DNA of 64,000 nt from positions 1-64,000 of the forward strand of contig JAHWDD010000011.1 of the NCBI GenBank assembly GCA_023897205.1, in the 5' to 3' direction. Made by a program: the position numbers and the translations under genes. This stretch comes from Exophiala sp. HKRS030 (Eukaryota; Ascomycota; Eurotiomycetes; Chaetothyriales; Herpotrichiellaceae). Below, piece after piece: positions 53,946-64,000 of this stretch (position 1 is the stretch's first letter; the number at the start of each line of letters is the position of its first letter). The notes below the pieces were generated by a model that saw only the letters and a list, made by a program, of their open reading frames with translations, ran no database searches and was not told the DNA's origin.

Positions 53946-55561
53946 CTACATCATGGACATCAATGAATTTTGAGCATATGCCTACATCAAGTCAGTTTAG
54001 GTTTTTTGGTTTATTGGCGACTCTGTGTAGTTGACTTACCATGGGCTTGATATCGGGGTGAGGTACGGCTTCGAACTGGTGGTATTCAAGCTTCAACTCG
54101 GGACCAAGGTTGATGTATGCACCCTTGTTCTCTGTGCTGTCACAGTATTTGGGCGCCGAGAATACTAGAGATGTGTCAGTGAACAGACCTAATGTTGTCG
54201 TTGTCATTGGAACGGTCAAACGTACCTGTAATGCACTTCCCGTCGTGCTCGACTTCGTATCCATCCATTCGAACCTCATGACTTCGAATGACAGCCTCAA
54301 GGCCGTTGATCTCACAGAACTTCTTCGTCACATCGGGTCCAAATTGCAGCCCTACTCCTCGCTTGCTGGGTCCTCTTCCGTTTTCTGGCTGGGGGTCTGT
54401 CCAGAGCATCTCCATCATCAAGCCTTGCTGACCAGGTTGTCGTTGCGTATGCCTGTCGAGTTTGCGGATGTCATCGAGGGTGATCTTATCATCCGAGAAC
54501 AATCCACCGTGAAGAGTGAGATACTTCTTGCCGATCAAGGTGGCCAAGGGTAGAGCGGAGAACGACTCTGAGAACAACTTGAACGTCTTTTCGTTGTACT
54601 TCGCCTTGCATTCGCCTTCGAAACCGTACACACGGTTCATGTCGTCGGTTTCGTGGTTGCCACGATTCAGGAAGAACGAAGACGGCCGCAGCCACTTGTA
54701 GGCATATAGAAGCAGCGCGATCTCTGTTGACCAGGAACCGCGGTCCACAAAGTCACCATTGAACAGATAGGCATGCTTGTCGGATGGGTAACCATTGAGT
54801 CGGAAGATCTCCAGCAAATCGAAGTATTGCCCATGAGTGTCACCGCAGACAGTCAACTTCGTGTCCGGAGCCACTTCCGTTTCCACCATTGTTGGCTCGT
54901 CATAGACAATGTCTCTCACTGCCTTGATAATCTGGAAGACGTATTTCCGGTGTATTTTCTTGCCGTTCTTGAACCTTTCGATCATATCATCAATGAACTC
55001 TTGCGTCATTTCGTCTTTTAACCGGACGCCGTCGTATCCTTCATCCACGACCATGGAGTCGATATCGAGACCTTCGAACGCTGACGGAGGATCTGACACT
55101 TCGATGGCCTTAAGGAACTGTATCTTCTTGACCAGCTTTTCGCATTCGGCTAGCTTCAGCTTGGCCTCTTTATTGTTGGGCTCCTTTCGAACCACCGTCT
55201 TGAAATCTCGCAGGGCATCTTGGGAGTTGAGTATGGCGGTGTTCGCGATCGCACGTCTCCAGTATGCCTATATGGACATCGTTAGACCATACTTTGGTGA
55301 GTCTAGTATCTGGCCTACCTTGATGTAGTTTTTATCGAGTTCAATGGCCTTTGTGGCGTCTGCTATCGCGTAGCCATAAGCCTCAAGCTTAATATTGGCC
55401 TGAGCTCTATTGCAGTAAAAGGATGGTTCGCCGTCGTATTTGTCTATTGCTTTTGTGTAGTAGTCAATGGCAGTGGGCCAGTCATGTTCGGAAAAGGCTT
55501 TGTTGCCCTTGTTCTTGAGGGCCACTGCTTCGGCCTTGTCGTTGGTGGAATTCATGGCCAT
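53946..55561 (-). CDS. PPT1: Serine/threonine protein phosphatase 5 (TPR-PP5, Ppt1)
   Basis: A PPP-family phosphatase with N-terminal TPRs that bind Hsp90; it dephosphorylates Hsp90 and its clients in cytosol and nucleus. Exons are 55561-55319, 55267-54226, 54164-54040 and 53981-53946, giving 481 residues, the usual length. The TPR part starts ALKNKGNKAFSEHDWPTAIDYYTKAI and is split by intron 1 in the second/third repeat (YIKV|AYWRRAIAN). The metallophosphatase motifs are all present: CGDTHGQY, NGDFVDRG, LNRGNHE, LHGGLFS and IRSHEVRMDGY. The last exon, 12 codons, completes PMAYAQNSLMSMM, the PP5-type autoinhibitory C-terminus. The start ATG at 55561 is followed by another at 55555. Divergent from SPT4. 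Confidence 0.96.
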
Positions 55562-56041
55562 GGAGAGAACCGCCGGCAAACCTCAGGGAAGAAAAGAGAG
55601 GTGAAAGCAAATAATTAAACAAGTACTCGAATTGTTATCGAGTCATTCCGTGTAATTCAGTCTAGGTTTGAGAGGAGATCGACAAGTTATTAAACTGCTC
55701 GTGTGCACTTTTTGGCCCGGTGGTCGAGAACTTTCCAACTGCGGCAAAAATGTGTCGTCCTGCACCAGCCTCGTCCTCCGATGCGTTCAGCCTTACCGCT
55801 CATTATTGGGGTGGCGAAGATCTCTCGCTTCACATCTCCGACTTTCCATTCCCGGTGCGCGTTTCCTTCATGTCCAAAACTTCAATACCTTCTAGACTCG
55901 CCATCGACGCTCTTAATTTCTATAATTTCTATTAAGCCACACTTCTCACGCTCGACACGCTTTCTGAGCTCCTAATTTGAGCGTCTTGCATCTCACCCTC
56001 CTGTGCAACACCAAGGAAACCATCGTAGTCAGGACACCAAC
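55562..56041. promoter_or_regulatory. Bidirectional promoter region, PP5 / SPT4
   Basis: 480 bp between divergent start codons. No specific element recognised. Confidence 0.5.
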
Positions 56042-56450
56042 ATGGCGAATCGAGGGAGTCGCAATCGAGCATGCATGGTTTGTTCCATTGTTCAGAGTGG
56101 CAGTGTACGTCTTCTCATACTCCTTTCTTGATGCGCAATTCACTGATTAGCTTTCTCAGGAATTCTTTCGCAACGGCTGCCCAAATTGCGAAGAGCTCCT
56201 CACCCTTCGAAACTCACAAGATGCCATTCAAGAATGCACATCCCAAGTTTTTGAAGGCTTGATTTCAATGACTGATCCCAAGACATCGTGGGTCGCAAAA
56301 TGGCAACGCCTGACGAACTATGTCCCTGGAATATACGCGACAAAAGTCGTGGGTCAATTGCCGCAGGAAATCATCGATGGAATGGAAGACCAAGGCATCA
56401 AATACATCCCTAGGGATGGCACATCTGTCGAGGACGAAATTGCTGCGTGA
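56042..56450 (+). CDS. SPT4: Transcription elongation factor Spt4
   Basis: The small zinc-binding partner of Spt5 (DSIF), which keeps RNA polymerase II processive; nuclear. Exons are 56042-56104 and 56160-56450 (intron 56105-56159, GTACGT...CAG), giving 117 residues, the normal family size. The zinc ribbon is Cys11-x2-Cys14 and Cys28-x2-Cys31 (ACMVC and GCPNC). The hallmark central region follows: [26 protein letters not shown] and [15 protein letters not shown], which docks to the Spt5 NGN domain. No lesions. Confidence 0.97.
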
Positions 56451-56896
56451 TGAGAAGTTCCAAGCGCCACCAACCTCACGACTCCGAAGCGTATCCTGGA
56501 TATGGGAAATTGTCACAGTCACTCCACATCCTCAATGAATGATTTAGATTGGAAACAGCAAGAAAAAAGATCCCGACCGCACTGGTGAGAAGTCTCCGTT
56601 GACTTCTTTCTTCACCTACCGAGCTTCTCTCCACGATTCGAAAGTACCATCGGGGAGAGCATCGCTAAGTCACCAAGCAGTTTAAAAGGATCAACGACGA
56701 GAACTGCGGGAGGTATTGAATTGTTGCGATCGCATTGCTGATTATGCTCAGCATGCTGACAGCATTGTAAAATATGACATTTTGTTATTAACATGAAAGG
56801 GTCATGGCAAAGGGCGATGGCTTTGCTTTTCTACTCCATAACGCCTGACCTAGGCAGGTCACACATCCCGGTCAATCCTGTTCAAACAAAGCGCTT
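56451..56896. other. Intergenic, convergent 3' ends
   Basis: 446 bp between the convergent SPT4 and GABA transaminase genes. No gene recognised. Confidence 0.5.
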
Positions 56897-58500
56897 TTAT
56901 AGCGACTTGGCCAACTTTTCGAGAGAGTCAAGCAGAATGTCTGCGTGATGTTTCTGGAAGATAAGCATGGGGCGGAGTCTGACTGCCGAGGCACCGCTGC
57001 CACCGATGTTGATACCCAAGGTCTTAGCCTTGAGCAGGAACTCATCACGCTTCGGGTTGTCGAAAGCGATAAATGTTCCTTGGCCTTGTCCTCGCAGGTT
57101 TTGGAATTGCTGTGGGTATTTCTGGGCCAGAGTCTCGATACCAGCATACAGGTAGTCACCGACCATGGCTGTATTCTCGACCAAGTTCAACCGTTCGATC
57201 TCGTTGATGATTGAGCGGAAGAGCAGCGCCCTCGCCGGGTCACCCATCCACGTATTGAATTGACGATACTATAGATGTTGTCAGTAATCAGAATGGACAA
57301 TTTTCACTTTTGAGCACTCACCGGCTTGTTGGGTCTCAGCTCTGGGTTGCCAAAGTAGTAACCGGCTGTCTGAGCTTTCTTTGAGAATGTGACGATATCC
57401 GGAGGGTCCTGCAGGTTCCAGTGGTCGTGTGCCCAGAATTTACCCGTTGCACCCACACCGGTTTGCACCTCATCCACGATCAGCAGGACATCGTACTTTC
57501 GTGTGATTTCCCGCAGACCCCTGAAGAAGGCTGGGCTTGCATGGTTGTCACCACCCTCAGACTGGACCGGCTCAATGACGACCGCCGCCACAGGGTTGTG
57601 GAAATTCTTGATGATCTCCTCCGCTTCCTCGAGACAGCGCTTCTCCTCGGCCTCGTTCTCCTTTACGTGCTCGTTCAGGGGATACTTGAGGCTTGGGAAT
57701 GGTGCCTGAGGCCAATCGAATGCTGGAATGTCCATCTTGTGAATTGGCTTGCTTCGGGTCGTGGAGAGACTGCCGAACAGACGTCCATGGAAACCGGTCT
57801 TGAAAGACATTATACTCAATTGCGGAGCGCCAGGTGCCGCATTGTTCATGCTGCTTTCGATCTCGGCGTCGGTGAATTCGACGTGCGCTCCACCACGTTG
57901 TTGCTGGCGCTTCCACATGAATGCGGCCTTGTATGCGGTCTCGTTGGCATCGGAGCCAGACATTCCCGTGAACACCTGGTTGAGGCCACGCGGGGCCACC
58001 TTAAGGATACCCGTCTCGAGGATACTAGCCCAGTCGTGCTGAGGGAAGTTGCCGAGCGCAGGCCTATTGACGATCGCGGACACCATTTCTGGCGACATCG
58101 CGGTCTTGACGAGCGATGGGTTTGAGTATCCCACAGGGATTGATGCAATCTGGGCGTATACATCGAGTAGCACGTTCCCATCCAGATCAGCGATATAGTT
58201 GCCGTAGCTGTGTTGGTAGTTCGCCATCATGTTAAGAGATCGAGTGTCGAATACTTTGTGTAGTTCAGCAATGGCCTTTTTGGCATTGGGGCCCGGAATG
58301 GCCGTCTTGACGGTAGGTCCAGCGGGCTCGTCGGGGAAGAATGGTGTCTCGGTGCTCGAGGAGTCGACCGATGCGGCAGCGGCAGCGCCATGTCGGGAGG
58401 ATGTACTTGATGTATAGCGCAGAGAGGAGCGTGCTGGTTGTTGGGCCGCCAGGCGGGTAAGAGGGCGCAGGCTGCGCGAGGAGCGGAAGAGGGTGGCCAT
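56897..58500 (-). CDS. 4-aminobutyrate aminotransferase (GABA transaminase)
   Basis: A PLP-dependent class-III aminotransferase that converts GABA plus 2-oxoglutarate to succinate semialdehyde plus glutamate (GABA shunt; gatA/UGA1 type). Exons are 58500-57322 and 57268-56897 with a 53-bp intron, giving 516 residues. The N-terminus (MATLFRSSRSLRPLTRLAAQ, rich in Arg/Ser/Ala) reads as a mitochondrial presequence. Core motifs are NYQHSYGNYIADLDGNVLLD, GMSGSDANETAYK, SFKTGFHGRLFG, VVIEPVQSEGGDNHASPAFF and LLIVDEVQTGVGATGKFWAH. The PLP lysine lies in VTFSKKAQTAGYYF (Lys374 or 375). The second exon covers the C-terminal domain (RLRPMLIFQKHHADILLDSL). Upstream in-frame codons lack a better ATG. It is divergent from RAV1. 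Its natural partner enzyme, SSADH, is present in this window only as a pseudogene at 12-13.7 kb. Confidence 0.96.
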
Positions 58501-59050
58501 TTTTGTAGATTGGATGTGAATCAAGGAGAGGGGAAGGGGGTAGAAGAGGAGTCTGCAAAGTCCTTTATACATTCATTGAAACTATTAGTACTCTGTAGTC
58601 GGTCAAGTACTTTGCAGTCTGTATGGAGGATATCACGAATCCCGGGCCGGTTGCACCGGTTGATAGTATGCAGAGTGACCGGCAAGATGGTGCGGAGTAG
58701 TCCGTATAGGAAGCTCATCAAGGACGTACGTGGGGTAAGGCCTAACACGCCTCCAAGGGTTCACTAAAAGCCATTAGCTCTCGGGATACCTTCTATTCAA
58801 AGACATGCCCTCTTAGGCTTAGCTCCCTGCTCTTGCTGCGCGTGGGTGCTGCCAATTTACGCGCAGAACATGTGACGGCAGCACCAGATTAATAGATGCT
58901 TTCATTCATCCAAACTCAACCCAACTCGAAAGACAAAATCTTGACTCTCGGAACCCACAACCGTGTCTTCCAATGCTGTGACAAGAACAACGATCCTCTC
59001 AGAGCATGACAGTGACCTCTTGACAACTTCCTTCCGTTTGGACCCCTCGT
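58501..59050. promoter_or_regulatory. Divergent promoter region, GABA transaminase / RAV1
   Basis: 550 bp between divergent start codons. Near matches to the TACTCCGTA motif occur at about 58694-58708. No gene recognised. Confidence 0.45.
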
Positions 59051-62000
59051 ATGCGAGCCATATTGCCTGGCCGACCCCAGTCGAAGCGGCAGGCTCTCAG
59101 TACTGCTCATTGGGATGGCCTTCGTCTTGTTGTGAGTCTTACCTGAACCTGGGTATCCCCGTCTTTAGTCTAATCCCCGAGTGCAGGCCTACATTTCTGG
59201 CAACGCTGCCATCATCCTCACCGGGCCCCAGTCTATTGTTCAAACGATATATGTCGACACCGTTGATTCCCTCGTTGCGATAACAATCGATGAAGCTACC
59301 GGGCGGATAGCCCTCTGCGGTACCGAACATGTCTATATCTATCGGCCGGTCGGAAGAGATGAGGGCGTTCTGCGGTGGGCACAGGTTCACGAGCTGACGC
59401 ATACGAAAGAACTTCGAGTGAACTCGTTGTCCTGGGGCTCTTCAGAAGAACTCCTGATCGGCGGCTCAAGGCTTGTTCTTTGGTTCATTCCCGAGTCCGG
59501 CTCACCGAGGGCCCTCTGGGAGGAAGAGTTGGCGTATCCGGTGGCCCTTGCATACATTTCTCCCGACAGCAGCCTCATCGCGTCGGTGGGGCAGCATGAT
59601 AGACTGGTCAAGATTTGGCGACGACTTTCATACGAAGCAGAAAGTGCAAGATTTGATGTCTCATACCTCCCACACCCGGCCGCCGTTACGAACCTGCATT
59701 GGCGAAAACCATGGTACCTCGAACAGAATCTGGACAATTTACTCTATACATTCTGCTCTGACAGTCATGTCCGGGCGTGGACTATGTTCGACCCGCATGC
59801 CCTGTCCGTCTTGCAACAGGTGGGAGATGTCGATATGAATGCTTCGATACAGCCCCGCAGGCTCAGTGTAAATTCCATGAGTACGAAGCGCTATGCATTC
59901 ATCATCGATAGTCGTGATTTCTCCGCAGCCACGGAACAAGCCGTGCGTTCGTCGAGCCCAGGCGCTAGGGATCACGCTCTCGAACATCTCATCGAGATAG
60001 CCAACCGCAGTCCGGAGATATGTATTGTCCTTGATGGACTGGGCCACATGTCTGTGTGGGGTCTAGAGAATGCTGGCTACAAGAACAAAATTCCTTCAGT
60101 CTTTCATGTTTCACACGTGGATGGGATGAATATTCATGTCCCTCAGTTGAGTGACCCCTTGGAAGACTATGTTCAGTTCTGTATCTTTGCTGGTGGCACC
60201 ACACGCTCGTCCCTGTCATTATTACTCCATTCATTTGCGGGTGACATCGATTGGTATGACAGCCCCATCACGCATCTTTTCGACACCGCCATAAGGCATG
60301 ATCGAACCCGGCTAATATCATCTCTTGCCGGCCATGGCGCTCCTATACACCGCATTGCTCGCAATGTTGCCGGGAACATCATCTTGTCTGCGACTGAAGA
60401 AGGCCAGGCTAGTGTTTGGCAGAATGGGGCAAACGACAAAACTGCCCCTTTGCTGCGTCGCAGCTCATTCGCCATCGGAGCCGATATCACGGATGCAATC
60501 GTCATGTCTCGAGGAAGATATGCAGTAGTCTTGACTACTCACAGCCTAGAATTGTGGGATGTTCAGCATGCGAAAGCGAAGCGTCTGGGTGCACTCGAAA
60601 TCGACCCGAAGCACATACCAGAACGCATAACTCAGAGTCGAGTTGCTGGTGAGAGGGCCTTGACCAGTCGTGTGATTGTGGGCTACTTTCGAGATAGCAC
60701 GGCTGAGGCTTGGGAATTCCTCCTTCCCGTTGGGGGTGGCATCTCGAACAGAAAGCCCGGATTTCAAGAAATCATAAGAGCTCTTGGAGATATAAAGTTG
60801 CATGTTCAGAACCGATTCCGGTCCAGGATTTCGATCTGTGACAATATGAACACCAACGACCGGCCTATTGATCCGCAAACACTTAGTGCTATGGGATATG
60901 CTGCAGCATTAGCCAAGGATGACACCATTGAGATGGTCAAGTCCCAAGAAGAACCGGACTCAAATAAGCCTCGTCTATTCTCAGGGGTTTCTTTTGAGAC
61001 TAGAATTCCGAACCCAAAAGCTATGAGTGCAAGTGGATACGGCAAGGTTGTCCTGGTCAACGATGATAGTAGCAACCTGAGTATCTGGGACGCCAAAACA
61101 GGTTCTTGGGAATACCAACACGAGCTAGACGGCACTGACACTATCAAGACGTTTGCATGGGCAGTCTCGCCACAAGGTCAAGCTCTCCTCGCTGTTTGCT
61201 TCGATTACCATATTGTCGTCCTCTCTCAAGTCAGGTATTCCTATCCGACGCACGAGAATGCCTGGGTCGACCTTCGACATATCCGCATACGAGATTTTGC
61301 CACATATCGCATTGGAGATTTGTGCTGGTTAAGGAGTGGTGACCTGGTTGTAGGATCGGGTATTCAATTGTTGGTGTTCAAAGGTTACGCAAGAAGTCAC
61401 CACAATGAAAACGCCAAACCACTCCAGGACATCCAGAAACGGGCCTCTCCCGAGTCTATATTCCCCGTCATGTCTGTGACCAATTCTCTTCTGCCCGTTT
61501 TTCACCCGCTGATGATTTCGTTGTTCTCGGCTGTTGGAGGTTTAGCGACCTGCAGAAACATCATGGTCCGGCTCAATCAGGAATTGAAATATTTCACCGA
61601 AGGTGACACCTTGTCTAGTTTCCTAGACTTTCACCTGGAGGACTTGGGCCAGAGAAGTGTGGAGGCAGAATTCAATGACGGCATAGACCTTGTCATGAAC
61701 GGCGTTAATGGACAGGTGGATGATCAAGCCATATCGGATGTTACGGACAGTCTAATTGAAAAACTGAAGCAACATGAGTTGTGGCAACTTGGCAACGAAT
61801 CTCAGACCATATTGATCGAACAGATATCGGTGTACTCGGAACTGGAGAAACAGGAACGATCTATCGATGACAATGCTCGACGTTATCTTCAAGCCTTGTA
61901 TAGCTCGGACGAATCTGGTGTACCCTGGAGTGCGATTTTATTTGCATCCCGGAGTACGTCTCAAGAAGTTCTAGTTGACCTTGTTACCCGGTTTTATGGT

Positions 62001-63050
62001 GGAAAACTTACTTGGGAGGCTGCACGAAAGTCAGGAATATTCTGCTGGCTAACCGACGCAGAAGCTTTGCAACAGCAAATGGAGAATGTTGGCCGTGCAG
62101 AATTTACCAAACATGAGGATCGAAACCCTGTGGATAGTTCATTGTACTATCTTGCACTTCGCAAGAAGAACGTTCTTCAGGGCCTATGGCGCATGGCGAT
62201 TGGAGTTCGAGAGAAGGAGAATACTCTCAAACTGCTGGCCAATAACTTCAACGATCCCAAATGGAAGTCGACAGCATTGAAGAATGCATATGCACTTCTC
62301 AGCAAACGACGATTCCAATATGCAGCAGCATTCTTCCTTCTTGGCGACGGTCTGTGGGACGCAGTGAATGTGTGTATTCACCAAGTCAAAGATCTCCAGC
62401 TCGCTATCGCCATTGCTCGAGTATACGGGTCAGGTCAAGATTCGGCATTGACCAGACTTCTCGAACAGACAGTTTTGTCACGAGCAGTCGAAAGCGAACA
62501 CGGTAGATGGATGGCCAGCTGGGCGTTTTCGCTACTTGGTCAAACAGAAGAGGCAATCCGAGTTCTTGTGCATCCTGTTCATACTGTGGTTGGGAAAGAC
62601 CTGGACAAGACCGACGGCTCGATGGTTGGATCACTGAGTTACACTGCCAATGATCCTCTCTTGTCAATTCTTTATACTCAACTACGCGCCGACTTTGTAA
62701 AAATGAATAAGTGGCGAGACATCATCGACCCGCAAGACGAATGGTCGTTTGTTATGCGATGTGTACGGCAGTATATGCGGATGGGCTGTGACGTACTTGC
62801 ACTTGGGCTGGTCCGAGATTGGGAGTTTGTCTCGGAAAGTCAAGTGGTGGCGCCGACTCAAGATCAAGAAGCCGACAAGGTGTCTCCCAAGGTCCAGTTA
62901 CAAAGACGAAAGACATTTTTCGACCTAGAAAAGGAAGAGGATGAGGCCAACATGCCCAAAGCAAAGGCTCAGCAAACCGAGAAGAAGCCAGCCCCTACAC
63001 AGTTTGTTGAACCGAGCGTTGACAGTCTGTTGGATAACTTTGGATTCTGA
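59051..63050 (+). CDS. RAV1: RAVE complex subunit Rav1
   Basis: A large scaffold of the RAVE complex (Rav1-Rav2-Skp1), which reassembles the V1 and Vo sectors of the vacuolar/endosomal H+-ATPase. It matches the Rav1/DMXL (rabconnectin-3) family. Exon 1 (59051-59131) codes MRAILPGRPQSKRQALSTAH then WDGLRLV. A 55-bp intron (59132-59186) leads into AYISGNAAIILTG. The second exon runs to 63050, for 1314 residues. WD-repeat blades fill the first half (for example CSDSHVRAWTMFD and NDDSSNLSIWDAKTGSW). The Rav1-specific C-terminal domain follows (SSLYYLALRKKNVLQGLWRM, FQYAAAFFLLGDGLWDAVNV), then a short tail ending DSLLDNFGF. Because the first exon is 81 bp, an annotation starting at 59181 would miss it. 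Confidence 0.95.
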
Positions 63051-64000
63051 TAGAGACAATGTATGCAGTACAGAGGACGATGTTTTGTACTTTTAGTATA
63101 ATCAATATATCACATCTTGACAATTCTGTGCTTTGAGATGTCTGTGTCTGTCTTGATACCCCGTATCATTTGCTTCATGGCATACATCGCTCCGGAGAAA
63201 TGTCAATCCGATCCGGTACCAAGGGGAAATCTTTGAGGCTGTTTTTAATCTCTCTACACATACTCCGTCCCACCTACACAACAACCATCGTCGCAGCAAG
63301 GTACTTGCGAGCAGGATACACATCCGCTCCTCTTTGACCCTTCTAGAACAGAGACTGTCATGTACTGCACGTGTATCTTGTGAAGGAAGGCCTTGAACTC
63401 TGGTGAGTTTAACTCGACACGCTTTTTACTTTTCGCTCGCACTTTGTCAGCTGTTCTCCTTTTCACTTTTACACACAATCTCACCCTCAGTCTCGTATCA
63501 AATCTCTATGATTCGAATCATGGCTTTCGATTCCCTTCACAAGCACAGTGTCAGGACCTTGTACTGGTATCATTATCACATTTGTTCTCCAGTTTCGATC
63601 CTCGATCCTCGATCCTTCGAGTCAATCCGCATTCAACGTCCGCTCTGTTCCTGAAACCCCTGTCTCCCATCACCAACTACGGTCGTGTTCCCATTTGACA
63701 CCTTTGAACGACGACGACCACCTTTCTCAACCATAAATATCCGTGTTGGTGTCATCGACACTGACATCACTTGTTTGCGCACTCTCACCCTCGACCTCAT
63801 CACAACCACCGCCGGTCGACATTGTCTTCACTACTTGTGGAACTGGCCGGATCAACTCTCTCCTGCTTTCTTACGACGCATCTACCGGTGGTCTCTGTGT
63901 TGTCCGTGTCTGCGTTTGTGATTGGGAGCGAACAGAAAAAGTCCTTGTCTATTTCTTCATTCCAAGTGTCATTGTCATTTTGAATTGGTGGTTGATGAGA
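63051..64000. other. Right edge, no gene supported
   Basis: The 3' flank of RAV1, followed by pyrimidine-rich DNA that looks like the 5' untranslated region or promoter of a plus-strand gene starting beyond the window. A near match to the common motif (CATACTCCGTCC) lies at about 63258-63270. Confidence 0.45.

Noticed and set aside
1..64000. Transposons, CRISPR arrays, phage or biosynthetic megasynthase genes
   Set aside because: No transposase, reverse transcriptase, long terminal repeat, regular spacer array, PKS or NRPS motif was seen on either strand.

Overview
This window is nuclear DNA of a filamentous ascomycete (Pezizomycotina). The genes are mostly interrupted by short introns of about 50-80 bp with GT...AG ends and CTGAC/CTAAC-like branch points. 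The gene content is typical of such fungi: Zn2Cys6 regulators, CFEM surface proteins, a GPI-type cell-surface pair, Erf4 and Rav1. Intergenic DNA is rich in short simple repeats. I cannot place the organism below the subphylum from sequence alone.

Layout. The left 16 kb is an accessory metabolic region in decay. It holds a fossil of a fumarase/aspartase-type lyase (about 0.9-1.5 kb), an apparently intact M20 metallopeptidase (2.4-3.7 kb), a frameshifted Dal5-type transporter (4.4-6.4 kb) and two apparently intact Zn2Cys6 regulators (6.8-9.0 and 9.3-11.5 kb). These are followed by a head-to-head pair of dead catabolic genes: a succinate-semialdehyde-dehydrogenase-like aldehyde dehydrogenase (12.0-13.7 kb) and a copper amine oxidase (14.2-15.9 kb). 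Together the last two would have formed an amine to aldehyde to acid pathway. From 16.4 kb rightwards the window is mainly conserved housekeeping genes: RFC4, two neighbouring CFEM proteins, an Erf4-like protein, a conserved protein of unknown function, mitochondrial uS9, eEF1B-gamma, Hus1 and a GAS2-domain protein. Further right are two more Zn2Cys6 regulators, an AhpD-like protein, a malonyl-CoA-synthetase-like ligase, an F-box-like protein, protein phosphatase 5, Spt4, GABA transaminase and the RAVE subunit Rav1.

How the genes fit together. Several pairs are divergent over short shared promoters: uS9m/eEF1B-gamma, Hus1/GAS2 protein, PP5/Spt4 and GABA-T/Rav1. The four regulator genes lie in two same-strand pairs. 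No RNA gene, transposon, CRISPR array or phage-like system was seen. The most notable signals are the concentration of broken genes left of RFC4, two adjacent CFEM proteins that both lack the usual heme-ligand aspartate, a strongly over-represented intergenic 9-mer (TACTCCGTA), and a spaced GACCGATTGG repeat around 47.3-47.8 kb. I found no convincing evidence of a wholly new biological system. All exon boundaries were placed by eye from splice signals and protein continuity.
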